NCBI GenBank assembly: GCA_002361365.1
Contig: DEST01000031.1
Coordinates: forward strand, 1-17,907
DNA from: Alphaproteobacteria bacterium UBA3307
Lineage (GTDB): Bacteria; Pseudomonadota; Alphaproteobacteria; RF32; CAG-239
DNA length: 17,907 nucleotides
Direction: 5' to 3'
Shown here: one piece after another, positions 1 to 8,096 of the stretch
Numbering within the stretch: the stretch's first letter is position 1
How the letters are laid out: every line of letters begins with the position of its first letter
The notes under the pieces: model-generated
The model's database searches: none
What the model saw: only the letters and a program-made list of their open reading frames with translations
What the model was told of the DNA's origin: nothing
Translations under genes and position numbers: made by a program

Positions 1-54
1 AAACAGAACGGTTATGTTTATTAACTCCATTTATGACGAATATATGTTCTGTTT
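1..54. repeat. 9-bp inverted repeat at the window edge
   Basis: AAACAGAAC at 1-9 is the exact reverse complement of GTTCTGTTT at 46-54. The 36-nt gap is long for a terminator and the element may be cut by the window edge. I cannot assign a coding region to 1-91: two frames stay open but neither resembles a protein I know. It may be a chance repeat. Confidence 0.25.
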
Positions 55-91
55 TGCCGGCGCAATGTTTATTCCAAAAAATGTGCCGAAG

Positions 92-122
92 TGGGAAGTT
101 ATCGCCATACTTCCCATTTTTT
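92..122 (+). terminator. Rho-independent terminator
   Basis: TGGGAAGT (92-99) pairs perfectly with ACTTCCCA (109-116) around a 9-nt loop and is followed by a T-run. It would end a plus-strand transcript from a gene lying mostly upstream of the window. The remaining sequence up to 310 holds a promoter but no gene I can support. Confidence 0.7.
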
Positions 123-233
123 GTTATACGGAGCGGATATTTAGCATAAGGTTATGGAAAAATTCGGGATAAATCCGCTACTGTTCGTTTTCAGTTTTTT
201 AAATTGCAAAGCGAAAAAATATAATAAAGTTGC

Positions 234-261
234 TTGCTTTTTTAAGAAATTGCGATATAAT
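234..261 (+). promoter_or_regulatory. Sigma70-type promoter for the 311 gene
   Basis: TTGCTT (234-239) and a consensus TATAAT (256-261) are separated by 16 bp. Transcription would begin near 268, leaving a short AT-rich leader of about 40 nt before the ATG at 311. That leader has no clear Shine-Dalgarno sequence. Confidence 0.5.
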
Positions 262-310
262 CGCCGTATATTTTCACTAGTTATATATTATTTTCAAAAT
301 TACAAAGTGT

Positions 311-649
311 ATGGAAAAAATTGATATTAGATTGAGGGGTTCTGTGCACGCCTCAAAAAACGGTAGGTATGACCAGCTACTTGTTACGATGTCTGTGAGC
401 GAAATTATCTATGAAGATGGGGCAAAGCAGAATTTTTCTGTTCCGCCCTTGGTGACTGTTTCGGTAGAGCCATATCGTATGGTTATACCGTTGAACGAGA
501 AGTACGCCTTGACCAGAAACGGTTCGGCGGTTGAATTTGAAGTAACCGGTACGTTGGGCGCTTTAAAGGCTACGTTGCTGAGAGTTGAAGAACGCCAAGA
601 TTGTGAGTTAAAGAACTTTATTGAGGCTGTTTTGTCCGAAAAAAAGTAA
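311..649 (+). CDS. Hypothetical protein, paralog of the 837 gene
   Basis: A 112-residue protein I do not recognise. It has no signal peptide or membrane helix and is rich in alternating hydrophobic and polar residues, suggesting a small beta-rich cytoplasmic domain. It aligns along its length with the next gene. Both begin M-x-[KR]-I-D-x-x-L-x-G, carry a central P-x-L-[VI]-[ST] stretch (near residues 46-51), a KYAL motif (64-67) and a final F-[IV]-x-A-[IV] helix. A promoter (234-261) and a terminator (674-700) isolate it as a single-gene unit. There is no convincing ribosome-binding site before the ATG. Being one of a tandem pair is the best evidence that it is a real gene. Function is unknown. 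Confidence 0.7.
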   Translation: MEKIDIRLRGSVHASKNGRYDQLLVTMSVSEIIYEDGAKQNFSVPPLVTVSVEPYRMVIPLNEKYALTRNGSAVEFEVTGTLGALKATLLRVEERQDCELKNFIEAVLSEKK

Positions 650-673
650 AGCTTCAACAAATCCTGAAATTTT

Positions 674-700
674 AAATCCGTCGGGTGTTCCGGCGGATTT
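674..700 (+). terminator. Rho-independent terminator after the 311 gene
   Basis: AAATCCG (674-680) pairs with CGGATTT (694-700), with an inner CGG/CCG pairing around GTGTT. A weak T-rich tail (GAAGTTTTTA) follows. It lies 24 nt after the stop codon. Confidence 0.65.
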
Positions 701-753
701 GAAGTTTTTAAATATAAATAATGGCTAAAAATATCACTTTTGTAATTTGTGGT

Positions 754-782
754 TTGACAAGATGTAAAAAATATGCTAGTAG
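754..782 (+). promoter_or_regulatory. Putative promoter for the 837 gene
   Basis: A perfect TTGACA (754-759) is followed after 17 bp by TAGTAG (777-782); a TAGTAT lies 3 bp further on. The -35 is strong and the -10 weak. The leader to 837 has no clear Shine-Dalgarno sequence, as for the paralog upstream. Confidence 0.4.
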
Positions 783-836
783 TATAGCTACGAATTTTAC
801 AATTTACAAATTTTTATTCACCAAAACGCATAGCTT

Positions 837-1247
837 ATGAAAAGAATTGATTGTACCCTTAGTGGGGTAGTAAGTAGCGGATTTAAGGAAATTAACGCTA
901 AGTTAGGTACATTTAAGATGTTTGTTACCGGCACGGTGATGCACAATCACAACGATTCAGTGTGGAATTTTCCGTTGCCGACACTGATTTCGATTCATCT
1001 GCGCGATTTCAGTAACCTGTCACCGGAGGATAAGTATGCTCTGTCGGTTGTCGGTACAGAGGTAAAGGTGCGAGTAGTCGGGGAGCAAGGCAGTTTGTCG
1101 GTGACGGTAGAGTCTGTAGTAGGACGAACCCGCCGCACTCTGGATGATTTTGTGACGGCTATCGAGAATTGTGCACCGCAGGTTGGTCCCCGTATGAAAG
1201 TTTGCGTTGAGGGAGACCTTGCAAACAAGCGTGTTCGTATCATTTAA
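837..1247 (+). CDS. Hypothetical protein, paralog of the 311 gene
   Basis: A 136-residue protein of unknown function, paralogous to the preceding one. The shared pattern covers the N-terminal M-K-R-I-D-x-x-L-x-G, the central NFPLPTLISI stretch, the KYAL motif and the DDFVTAIE helix. It then has an extra C-terminal tail of about 25 residues, rich in Val, Arg and Lys (ending RVRII), that the paralog lacks. No membrane segment or signal peptide is visible. It has its own putative promoter and a strong terminator 12 nt after the stop, so the pair is not an operon but two duplicated single-gene units. There is no good ribosome-binding site before the ATG. Confidence 0.7.
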   Translation: MKRIDCTLSGVVSSGFKEINAKLGTFKMFVTGTVMHNHNDSVWNFPLPTLISIHLRDFSNLSPEDKYALSVVGTEVKVRVVGEQGSLSVTVESVVGRTRRTLDDFVTAIENCAPQVGPRMKVCVEGDLANKRVRII

Positions 1248-1259
1248 TTTGGAGTAAAG

Positions 1260-1285
1260 CCCGTCGGATTATTTTATCCGGCGGG
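1260..1285 (+). terminator. Rho-independent terminator after the 837 gene
   Basis: CCCGTCGGAT (1260-1269) pairs with ATCCGGCGGG (1276-1285), ten positions with one G-T wobble and a 6-nt AT loop. The tail is T-rich. The sequence resembles the terminator after the 311 gene (both contain CCGTCGG and CCGGCGG), suggesting the terminator was copied with the gene. Confidence 0.75.
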
Positions 1286-1307
1286 TTTCGCTGTTTTTAG
1301 GAAAAAC

Positions 1308-1835
1308 TTGTATTATTTTATGAGATTTAACTTCTTTTTTTCTCAGACAAACAACCAAGATAAGGTGGTGCAAGCAAAGCAAAATGTTCAGCAGGCAAAG
1401 CAACGCCAGTCAGTAACTGAGCATACAACAGCCGAGGGAATAACGTATTCTTTCAGTGATAAAGGAGTTCAATTTTCCGGCGAGCTAAAAGGTACAAGTA
1501 CAGATTATCTGATGCCGCAAATTTATTATAATAAACAAAACAAAATGTATACTTGTGGTTCACAACAGTCGTTTAATGAAAGTCACTTACGAACGAATGT
1601 AGATCTTAATTTGCGGAGTTTAATTATCGAAAATTACATATATAAGGATGTACAAAAACGTGCTCAGCAGGGTGAAACACTATCTAAGGCAGAACAGGCT
1701 TTTCAAGCACAGCATATTAAAAATCTTGAAAGAGAAGGTATAGTAGTTACTAAAGATGGAAAATTGCAGCAACAAAATCCACGCTATCCGGCACAAAAAG
1801 TTCAGGAAAATGTATCTACCGGTTATAGCAGATAG
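1308..1835 (+). CDS. Hypothetical protein, Gln-rich, charged C-terminal half
   Basis: Up to 175 residues with no family I recognise. A TTG at 1308 has AGGA five bases upstream; an in-frame ATG at 1320 is the alternative but its spacing to AGGA is too long, so I keep the TTG with low certainty. The first 45 residues are rich in Gln and Lys (QAKQNVQQAKQRQ) and likely helical. Residues 45-100 are polar and beta-prone. The C-terminal half is helical, with an AEQAFQAQHIKNLEREG segment, and ends disordered. No signal peptide or membrane helix is convincing. It lies just after the terminator of the preceding gene and shares a bidirectional terminator with accA. Confidence 0.6.
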   Translation: MYYFMRFNFFFSQTNNQDKVVQAKQNVQQAKQRQSVTEHTTAEGITYSFSDKGVQFSGELKGTSTDYLMPQIYYNKQNKMYTCGSQQSFNESHLRTNVDLNLRSLIIENYIYKDVQKRAQQGETLSKAEQAFQAQHIKNLEREGIVVTKDGKLQQQNPRYPAQKVQENVSTGYSR

Positions 1836-1895
1836 AATATTGATTTAAGGCTTATTATCAATAAAAGAACAAAATATATAGGCTGTTTCAAACTG

Positions 1896-1939
1896 CCTAA
1901 AAACGCACTGACCTAATCAAAAATCAGTGCGTTTTTAGG
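1896..1939. terminator. Bidirectional terminator between convergent genes
   Basis: A perfect 16-bp stem (CCTAAAAACGCACTGA at 1896-1911 with its complement at 1924-1939) closes a 12-nt loop. Each arm carries an A/T run, so it can end transcripts from both the 1308 gene and accA, whose stop codon is 12 nt away. Confidence 0.85.
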
Positions 1940-1950
1940 TTATTCATCCT

Positions 1951-2934
1951 TTATTTAATTTTTTTTGCCATCACAAATTGGGAGCCGATTTTCATAAATT
2001 TATCGGTGCGTTGTTTTTTGAGTTTGTCATAGTTGGCGGCAATTAAATCTTGTAGATTCTGCTTGAGTGCCGTGCGCAGATTTTCAAACGCGGCCTCCGG
2101 ATTGCGATGTGCACCGCCAAGCGGTTCCGGCACAATCTCATCAATGATGCCGAGCTGTTTTAAATCTTGCGCGGTCAGATGCAGAGCTTCGGTGGCTTCC
2201 TTGGTTTTATCGGCAGAACGCCAGAGAATAGATGCGCACCCTTCCGGTGAAATTACAGAATAAATTGAATGTTCCAGCATTAAAACTCTATCGGCAACAG
2301 CAATCGCAATTGCCCCGCCGGATCCGCCTTCTCCGATAACGGTAGCAACAATCGGAGCTTTGATTTGTAAACATTTTTCAATAGAAGAGGCAATTGCTTC
2401 AGCTTGTCCGCGAGCCTCAGCATCAATCCCCGGATAAGCACCGGCCGTGTCAACAAAACTCAGAACCGGAAGTTTAAATTTTTCGGCCATATCCATCAGG
2501 CGCTGTGCTTTGCGATAGCCTTCCGGTTTGGCCATACCGAAGTTATATTTTATACGCGAATCCAAATCATTGCCTTTTTCTTGCCCAATAACCACAACCG
2601 GTATATTTTCAAATGAACCTAAACCGCAAACCATAGCGGCATCATCACCAAAACGTCGATCACCGGCAAGCGGCACAAAATCCGTAATCAGAGCTTTGAT
2701 ATAATCCAAGCAGTGCGGGCGGTTCGGGTGGCGTGCTATTTGTGCTTTTTGCCACGGTGTTAAATGGCGGTAAACATGTTCGGTATGTGTTTGCAAGTGC
2801 TTTTGCAGTTTTTTGATTTCTTTGCTGACATCTAAATTTTCATCACTGGCAATAGATTGTAAATGCGCAATTTTTTCCTCTATTTCGACAATGGTTTTTT
2901 CAAAATCCAGAACATTTGTTTCGTTATCACTCAT
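1951..2934 (-). CDS. accA: Acetyl-CoA carboxylase carboxyltransferase subunit alpha
   Basis: AccA pairs with AccD to move the carboxyl group from carboxybiotin to acetyl-CoA, making malonyl-CoA for fatty acid synthesis in the cytoplasm. The protein has the family hallmarks in order: the coiled N-terminal helix, LTPWQKAQIARHPNRP, the GDRRFGDD segment, the PEGYRKAQRLM helix, the FVDTAGAYPG crotonase-fold loop, GEGGSGGAIAIAVADRVLMLEHSIYSVISPE (written here only as landmarks GEGGSGG and SVISPEGCA), and the C-terminal EPLGGAHR. I start at the ATG at 2934, giving 327 residues, because AGAGAGG lies about 6 nt upstream; the longer reading would add 12 residues without a site. It is monocistronic here: accD is not adjacent. 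Confidence 0.96.
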   Translation of the reverse strand: MSDNETNVLDFEKTIVEIEEKIAHLQSIASDENLDVSKEIKKLQKHLQTHTEHVYRHLTPWQKAQIARHPNRPHCLDYIKALITDFVPLAGDRRFGDDAAMVCGLGSFENIPVVVIGQEKGNDLDSRIKYNFGMAKPEGYRKAQRLMDMAEKFKLPVLSFVDTAGAYPGIDAEARGQAEAIASSIEKCLQIKAPIVATVIGEGGSGGAIAIAVADRVLMLEHSIYSVISPEGCASILWRSADKTKEATEALHLTAQDLKQLGIIDEIVPEPLGGAHRNPEAAFENLRTALKQNLQDLIAANYDKLKKQRTDKFMKIGSQFVMAKKIK

Positions 2935-3104
2935 TTTAACCTCTCTTAGTTTGAGGGCAGTGTAACACATTTTTTTGAAATGTTTAGTCTTTTTTTAAAT
3001 CTGTTCAAGTTTATTGATTTTCTTAATAAAAAATTTGCTAATTATAGATACAATGCACTTAAAGTGAGTGCGATTTTGTTTAAAGTAAGCAAAAAGGGTA
3101 AAGA

Positions 3105-4481
3105 ATGTTGATGTTTGCGTTTTCTTCGGCAGTTTTTTCGACGGTTATATGGTTAATTTACGCCGTAATGTATGTACGTACAGTTCTAAGTGAGACTACT
3201 TTGTTAGAGCAAGATGCCACAACAATGCTGACTCTGTTAGCTATTGTTATTTTACCGATTTTGACAGTATGGTTGGTGTTCGGATATTTAAATCAGTTTC
3301 TAATAAATCGTATTATGAACAAAAAACAGAGTGAGTTGTTAGTGCAGCTACAAAAAAATCAAGATTATACCGATTTGGTGGTGCGGGTAATGTTAGATGC
3401 CGAACATGAGATTAAAGACGGTTTTGTACTCAATAAATTTGACGTGTTTATTGCCGATATGAATGAAACTTTGAGCGAAATTATACAACGTTGCAATATT
3501 GCATCTTCCGCGCAGATTGAACAATTGTGGCAACGAGTGTTGCGCGGTGAAAAATGGTCGCTCGGCAAGGCAATTCTTGATGCCAGTAAAAATCAGAATA
3601 CTTTTGATGCGTGGGTACGCGAAAAAGCTAATCGCGATAAGGTTTTTCGCGGCTCATTGTTGGAATTTTGCTCGCGCTATCAGGGATTGTTGATGATGCT
3701 CGAAAAACACGACCGTGATAAGGTTTTTTTGAAGATGATAGAAAGCGGTGTGTTCGGCAAGGTTTATTCGATTATTGCGCCGCTTACTGACGGAATAAAA
3801 GATTTACATACGGTTTCCTCGATGCAAAATATGACGCAGGCACAGCCGGAACGGCGTACCAATGATTATGCATCGGTGCTGAAATTGGCAAATATGGAAG
3901 AACCTAAAGCGCAGGAAAGCATTGTGAATGTTGATAAAAATGATAATGAGCCGGAATCTTCGCAAAGTGGTGAAGATGTATACGAAGAATATGCTAAACG
4001 GCCTTCATTTTTTGAGCGCTTAAATCCGTTTAGAAAGTCAGAGCCGGAATCTCCGTTTATGATTGATGATGAGCCGGACCCGTTTTTTCAGGCCTTACAT
4101 AAAGGTTTTCGGGGGGGGAACGATAATGCAGAAAATTTAACGCCATCATTTGATGAAACAATGGCAAATGCGACATCTGCTGTTGAAAAGATTGATGATA
4201 AAACCGGCATTAACAAGAGCGAAAAATCAACTGTTTCATCATTTGGACAGTCGCAAAATATATTACATACTTTGCGTGCCACTAACGAAAATAGGACAAG
4301 CTCAAATGATAGTGCAGGGCATTCATCATATACTGAATCGACAATATCGGCTATGCGAAAAGAGCCAAATTTAAGTATGGTCGAGACATCAGCTTTTAAA
4401 ACAGCGGTTCCGGAAGAAAAAGAAGAAGATTTAATATATCCTTTCGGTGGTTGGACAGATGAGAGCAATTATCACGGCTAG
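3105..4481 (+). CDS. Two-helix membrane protein with long acidic tail, unknown function
   Basis: 458 residues, not assigned to a named family. Two hydrophobic helices sit at roughly residues 4-25 and 41-64, followed by a basic stretch (NRIMNKKQ) that should stay in the cytoplasm. Residues 75-240 form a predominantly helical soluble region with many conserved-looking aromatic and charged residues (LWQRVLRGEKWSLG, LEFCSRYQGLL). From about 245 to the end the chain is low-complexity, rich in Ser, Asn, Glu and Asp, and probably disordered. AGGG lies 7 nt before the ATG. The last 23 nt overlap the start of yejA, so the two are translationally close and probably co-transcribed. A scaffold or envelope role is possible but is inference only. 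Confidence 0.8.
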   Translation: MLMFAFSSAVFSTVIWLIYAVMYVRTVLSETTLLEQDATTMLTLLAIVILPILTVWLVFGYLNQFLINRIMNKKQSELLVQLQKNQDYTDLVVRVMLDAEHEIKDGFVLNKFDVFIADMNETLSEIIQRCNIASSAQIEQLWQRVLRGEKWSLGKAILDASKNQNTFDAWVREKANRDKVFRGSLLEFCSRYQGLLMMLEKHDRDKVFLKMIESGVFGKVYSIIAPLTDGIKDLHTVSSMQNMTQAQPERRTNDYASVLKLANMEEPKAQESIVNVDKNDNEPESSQSGEDVYEEYAKRPSFFERLNPFRKSEPESPFMIDDEPDPFFQALHKGFRGGNDNAENLTPSFDETMANATSAVEKIDDKTGINKSEKSTVSSFGQSQNILHTLRATNENRTSSNDSAGHSSYTESTISAMRKEPNLSMVETSAFKTAVPEEKEEDLIYPFGGWTDESNYHG

Positions 4482-6252
4482 TTTGATTTTGTTATGCTGT
4501 ACTAAATTTGTACAGGCGAAAATTACCGACCGGATAGCATTATACGGTTCGGCAAAGTATGCCCCTGATTTTCACTCTTTTGAATATGTTAATCCAAATG
4601 CGCCACAAGGTGGTAAAATCGTATTGCCGGCGTACGGAACATTTGATAATTTTAATCCGTATATCTTTAAGGGAGTGGCGGCAACTTTTGTGGCAGGCTT
4701 GAGTTTTGAAACACTTGGTACATCACCGACCGATGACCCTTTTACGGTTTATCCGTTGCTGGCTGAAAAATTTGATATGCCGGAAGATAAATCGTATATC
4801 GGATTTATTTTGAACCCTCAGGCAAAGTTTTCGGACGGAACACCGGTGACGGCTGATGATGTGGTATTCAGCTTTAATGCAATTATGACAAAAGGTTCAC
4901 CGATTTATAAAATGTATTATGCCGATGTAGACAGGGTTGAAAAAATCGGTGAGCGGGAAGTGCGATTTTATTTCAAAGAAGGCACAAATAATAAAGAATT
5001 GCCGATGATTTTGGCACAGTTTTCCGTGTTTTCTAAAAAAGATTGGGAAGGTCGCGAGTTTGATAAACCGACACTGCAAGTACCGCTCGGCAGCGGGCCG
5101 TATGTGGTAAAAGATTTTCAAGTCAACAAATTTGTTGAACTACAAAAAAATCCGCATTACTGGGGTAAAAACTTGCCGACTCAGCGCGGATTTTATAATT
5201 TTGACATTATCCGTTATGACTACTATCAAGATACAACGGTTACGCTGCAGGCACTGTTTTCCGGAGATATAGACGCAAGAGAGGAGTATATCGCCAAAAT
5301 TTGGATGACAGGATATGATAATGATTTAGTGAAATCCGGCGTGATTAAGAAAGAAAATATAGAACATAATAATCCGGCGACTTTGCAAAATTTTGCTTAT
5401 AATGTGCGGCGTGATAAGTTTAAGGACAGACGTGTGCGCAAAGCAATTGATTTGGCGTTCAATTATGAATGGGCAAACGAAAAACTATTTTATGGGCAAT
5501 ATAAGCGGCTTTTCAGCTATTTTACCAACACCGGAATGGAGGCAACCGGTTTGCCGCAGGGACGAGAGTTGGAAATTTTAGAGCAATATCGAGATAAGCT
5601 GCCGTCAGATGTTTTTACCGAGCCATACGAATTGACAGTAAATCAGGATATTTATAATTCGCGTGAAAATCTAAAGAAAGCGGTGACGCTGTTAAAAGAA
5701 GCCGGATATGATTTTGTTGACGGTAAGATGACAAATCTCAAAACCGGAGAACCGCTGGAAATCGAGATTTTAAGCAATTCGGCAAACGGCGCAACATTCA
5801 CAAAAGTGATGTTGCCTTTTATCGAAAATTTGCGCAAAATCGGAATTAAAGCGGTATTTCGCAATTTAGAAGTTAATATTTTCAAAAATCGGCTGGATAA
5901 TTTTGATTTTGATATGGCGATTGTCTCGTATCGGGTGTCGCAAATGCCGGGAAACGAACAACGTGATTATTGGGGAAGCGCTTCGGCCGATATTAAAGGT
6001 AGCAACAATATTATAGGCATAAAAAATGAAGTGGTTGATGCGTTGATAAAAGGTCTGGTTTCGGCGCAGGAAAAGACGGATTATGTGGCGTATGTTAAGG
6101 CGCTCGACAGAGTTTTGTTGCACGAAAATTACTTGATTTTTCAATGGTATTCGCCATTTTCTCGTGTGGCTTATCGTGATAAATTCGGTCAACCGGAAAC
6201 AAAAATTAAGGTCGGTTTTCAGCCTTTTACTTGGTGGATAAAGGAGAAATAA
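4459..6252 (+). CDS. yejA: YejA-type peptide ABC transporter substrate-binding protein
   Basis: A periplasmic family-5 solute-binding protein. It captures peptides for the YejABEF importer, the system known in enterobacteria for oligopeptide and microcin C uptake. The start is the ATG at 4459 with GGTGG 8 nt upstream; a GTG four codons earlier is less likely. Residues 1-20 form a signal peptide ending FVQA with likely cleavage before KITD. Family landmarks include YGSAKYAPDFHSFEYVNPNA with PQGG just after, the FSDGTPVTADDVVFSF motif, the LGSGPY turn, and the C-terminal FQWYSPFSRVAYRD. About 597 residues, the usual length for YejA. It overlaps the membrane-protein gene upstream and ends 1 nt before yejB. 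Confidence 0.93.
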   Translation: MRAIITASLILLCCTKFVQAKITDRIALYGSAKYAPDFHSFEYVNPNAPQGGKIVLPAYGTFDNFNPYIFKGVAATFVAGLSFETLGTSPTDDPFTVYPLLAEKFDMPEDKSYIGFILNPQAKFSDGTPVTADDVVFSFNAIMTKGSPIYKMYYADVDRVEKIGEREVRFYFKEGTNNKELPMILAQFSVFSKKDWEGREFDKPTLQVPLGSGPYVVKDFQVNKFVELQKNPHYWGKNLPTQRGFYNFDIIRYDYYQDTTVTLQALFSGDIDAREEYIAKIWMTGYDNDLVKSGVIKKENIEHNNPATLQNFAYNVRRDKFKDRRVRKAIDLAFNYEWANEKLFYGQYKRLFSYFTNTGMEATGLPQGRELEILEQYRDKLPSDVFTEPYELTVNQDIYNSRENLKKAVTLLKEAGYDFVDGKMTNLKTGEPLEIEILSNSANGATFTKVMLPFIENLRKIGIKAVFRNLEVNIFKNRLDNFDFDMAIVSYRVSQMPGNEQRDYWGSASADIKGSNNIIGIKNEVVDALIKGLVSAQEKTDYVAYVKALDRVLLHENYLIFQWYSPFSRVAYRDKFGQPETKIKVGFQPFTWWIKEK

Positions 6253-6253
6253 T

Positions 6254-7357
6254 ATGCGGCGTTATATCCTAAAACGATTGATGTTGATTCCGCTTACGTT
6301 ATGGGGAATTATTACCGTTAATTTCGCCATAATTCAGCTTGCTCCGGGAGGACCTGTTGACTATGTTTTGGCACAGTATCGAGGAATGAATACCGATGCA
6401 AAGTCACAAATCAGCGGCACGGCAGAAGTAAATAATGCCAATGCAAACAATACCAATGCCGCATCTGCTTCATCAAAATATGTTGGGGCACAGGGTGTGC
6501 CGGAGGATTTGATTAAGGCATTGGAAGAACAATTCGGGTTTGATAAGCCGTGGTATTATCGTTATGGTAAGATGATTAAAGATTATTTATGCTTTGATTT
6601 CGGTAAGAGTTATTATCGCGATAAAACAATTTTGGAACTGATAAAAGAGCGTTTACCGGTATCAGTTTCTCTTGGGCTTTGGTCTACGCTGATTATTTAT
6701 CTGATTGCAATACCGCTCGGTATTCGCAAAGCGCAAAAAGACGGTTCAAAGTTCGATGTTATTACTTCTTTTGTTATTGTTGTCGGTTCAGCAATGCCGG
6801 TGTTTTTACTGGCGGTGTTTTTTATTGTTTTCTTTGCCGGAGGCGTTTATTGGCAATGGTTTCCGCTGCGCGGTTTGGTGTCTGATAATTGGGCAAGTTT
6901 GAGCCTAGGAGCTCAGATTCTGGATTATTTTAGGCACATCACTCTGCCGGTTTTGACGATTGTTATCGGTGGGTTTGCCGGTTTGACAATGTTGACCAAA
7001 AATTCTTTTCTTGATGAAATCAATAAGCAATATGTGCTGACAGCGCGTGCCAAAGGTGTGTCGGAAAATAAGATACTTTACGGGCATATTTTTCGTAATG
7101 CAATGCTGATTATTATTGCCGGTTTTCCTTCTTTGCTAATTAAAATGTTGTTTACCGGTTCGTTGTTAATTGAAGTTATTTTTTCACTCAACGGCTTAGG
7201 ATTGCTCGGATATGAGGCAATTACGACGCGTGACTATCCGGTGGTGTTCGGAACATTGTACATTTTTGGACTTCTCGGATTGGTGCTGAAACTTATCAGC
7301 GATTTAACTTATTCGCTTGTTGACCCGCGTATCAATTTTGATAGCGCAAATTCATAA
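6254..7357 (+). CDS. yejB: YejB-type peptide ABC transporter permease
   Basis: Inner-membrane permease of the Yej peptide importer. It begins with the family's cytosolic start and first helix (ILKRLMLIPLTLWGIITVNF), then the periplasmic APGGPVDY motif. Five further hydrophobic segments follow, and the EAA loop that contacts the ATPase is visible (LTARAKGVSENKILYGHIFRNA). The C-terminus, SLVDPRINFD, is typical. 367 residues, normal length. The periplasmic loop at about residues 45-75 holds a low-complexity Asn/Ala stretch (NNANANNTNAASASS), a region that is variable in this family. AAGGAG overlaps the end of yejA and sets this start. The operon stops here: the second permease yejE and ATPase yejF do not follow. 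Confidence 0.95.
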   Translation: MRRYILKRLMLIPLTLWGIITVNFAIIQLAPGGPVDYVLAQYRGMNTDAKSQISGTAEVNNANANNTNAASASSKYVGAQGVPEDLIKALEEQFGFDKPWYYRYGKMIKDYLCFDFGKSYYRDKTILELIKERLPVSVSLGLWSTLIIYLIAIPLGIRKAQKDGSKFDVITSFVIVVGSAMPVFLLAVFFIVFFAGGVYWQWFPLRGLVSDNWASLSLGAQILDYFRHITLPVLTIVIGGFAGLTMLTKNSFLDEINKQYVLTARAKGVSENKILYGHIFRNAMLIIIAGFPSLLIKMLFTGSLLIEVIFSLNGLGLLGYEAITTRDYPVVFGTLYIFGLLGLVLKLISDLTYSLVDPRINFDSANS

Positions 7358-7360
7358 AAA

Positions 7361-7387
7361 GAGCGGTGTAATAATTATGCACCGCTC
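7361..7387 (-). terminator. Terminator of the ctrA-pilin unit, also facing yejB
   Basis: GAGCGGTG (7361-7368) pairs with CACCGCTC (7380-7387). On the minus strand the stem is followed by TTTTTATGAA, a good T-run, 24 nt past the prepilin stop codon. For plus-strand yejB transcripts the stem lies just after the stop but has a poorer tail (AAATTGATTT). Confidence 0.7.
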
Positions 7388-7410
7388 AAATTGATTTGAA
7401 TAAAAACTTA

Positions 7411-8073
7411 TCAGAAAAATTTCAAAACCAAAACGCAATCACCTGAAGCACAAGAGCAAGCGTCGGTTACAATGTCTAAATCAATAGGTGTTTTGATTTT
7501 TGATTTTGCTCCGCTGCAGGCTACAACCATTCCGCTTTCGGAACCGCCTTCACAGTCTTGTTTAAGGTATTCTTTAATGGTTTTTTCCTTATCTTTCTGC
7601 CCTACGCCAAATCCTACCATAGAAGAATTGCTATCACTGTTCCAAGTACTGCCGCCCAAAGCTAAGCAAGCTTCTTCCGGCAGACCGGTATACGTTATGG
7701 TATAGGCCTGATAGTCGCAACCTTCTTTACAAGTTCCATCAAGTATTGAAGCAGATTCAATTTTTATTTCTCCGGAATAGATATTGGATAAAACTGCGGT
7801 TTTAGCAGAGTTGTCAACACTTTCAATAATTTCATTTGGTAATGCCCCTAAACGGTATGCCGTATATTGGTTCAGACCTTCATACGAGCCGCCATTGGAA
7901 CCAAGTACCGATAGTTTAGATGTCATAATTTGGATTTGTTGTAAAGTAGTATTGATACGATGCTGTGACATCATCTTGGAATATCCGGCTAAACCACCGA
8001 TAGAAAGAACTCCGATGATAGCCAACACCCCAAGCATCTCAATCATAGAACGTCCGCTTTGATTGTTATTCAT
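7411..8073 (-). CDS. Type IV prepilin-like protein
   Basis: 220 residues with a class III prepilin signal: short polar leader MNNNQSG, then RSMIEMLGVLAIIGVLSIGG. Cleavage after Gly7 would leave Glu at mature position 5, the residue needed for assembly. Arg at +1 instead of Phe or Met is unusual in classical pilins. A hydrophobic helix is followed by a globular domain with several Cys residues, clustered near 114-132 and in the last 50 residues (DACSCASGDC), so disulfides are likely. AAGAGGA lies 6 nt before the ATG. It begins 23 nt after ctrA ends and probably shares its transcript. It could be a pilus or pseudopilus subunit; no pilus assembly genes are nearby. Confidence 0.85.
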   Translation of the reverse strand: MNNNQSGRSMIEMLGVLAIIGVLSIGGLAGYSKMMSQHRINTTLQQIQIMTSKLSVLGSNGGSYEGLNQYTAYRLGALPNEIIESVDNSAKTAVLSNIYSGEIKIESASILDGTCKEGCDYQAYTITYTGLPEEACLALGGSTWNSDSNSSMVGFGVGQKDKEKTIKEYLKQDCEGGSESGMVVACSGAKSKIKTPIDLDIVTDACSCASGDCVLVLKFF

Positions 8074-8096
8074 TTTTTCCTCTTATAAATATAGAA

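Noticed and set aside
2..172. Open frames in two phases at the left edge of the window
   Set aside because: They read straight through a clear terminator hairpin (92-116), and neither translation resembles a protein. The upstream gene probably ends before the hairpin.
2935..2970. N-terminal extension of accA by 12 residues
   Set aside because: The Shine-Dalgarno sequence AGAGAGG lies within the extension, just before the ATG at 2934, and AccA homologs do not carry such a leader.
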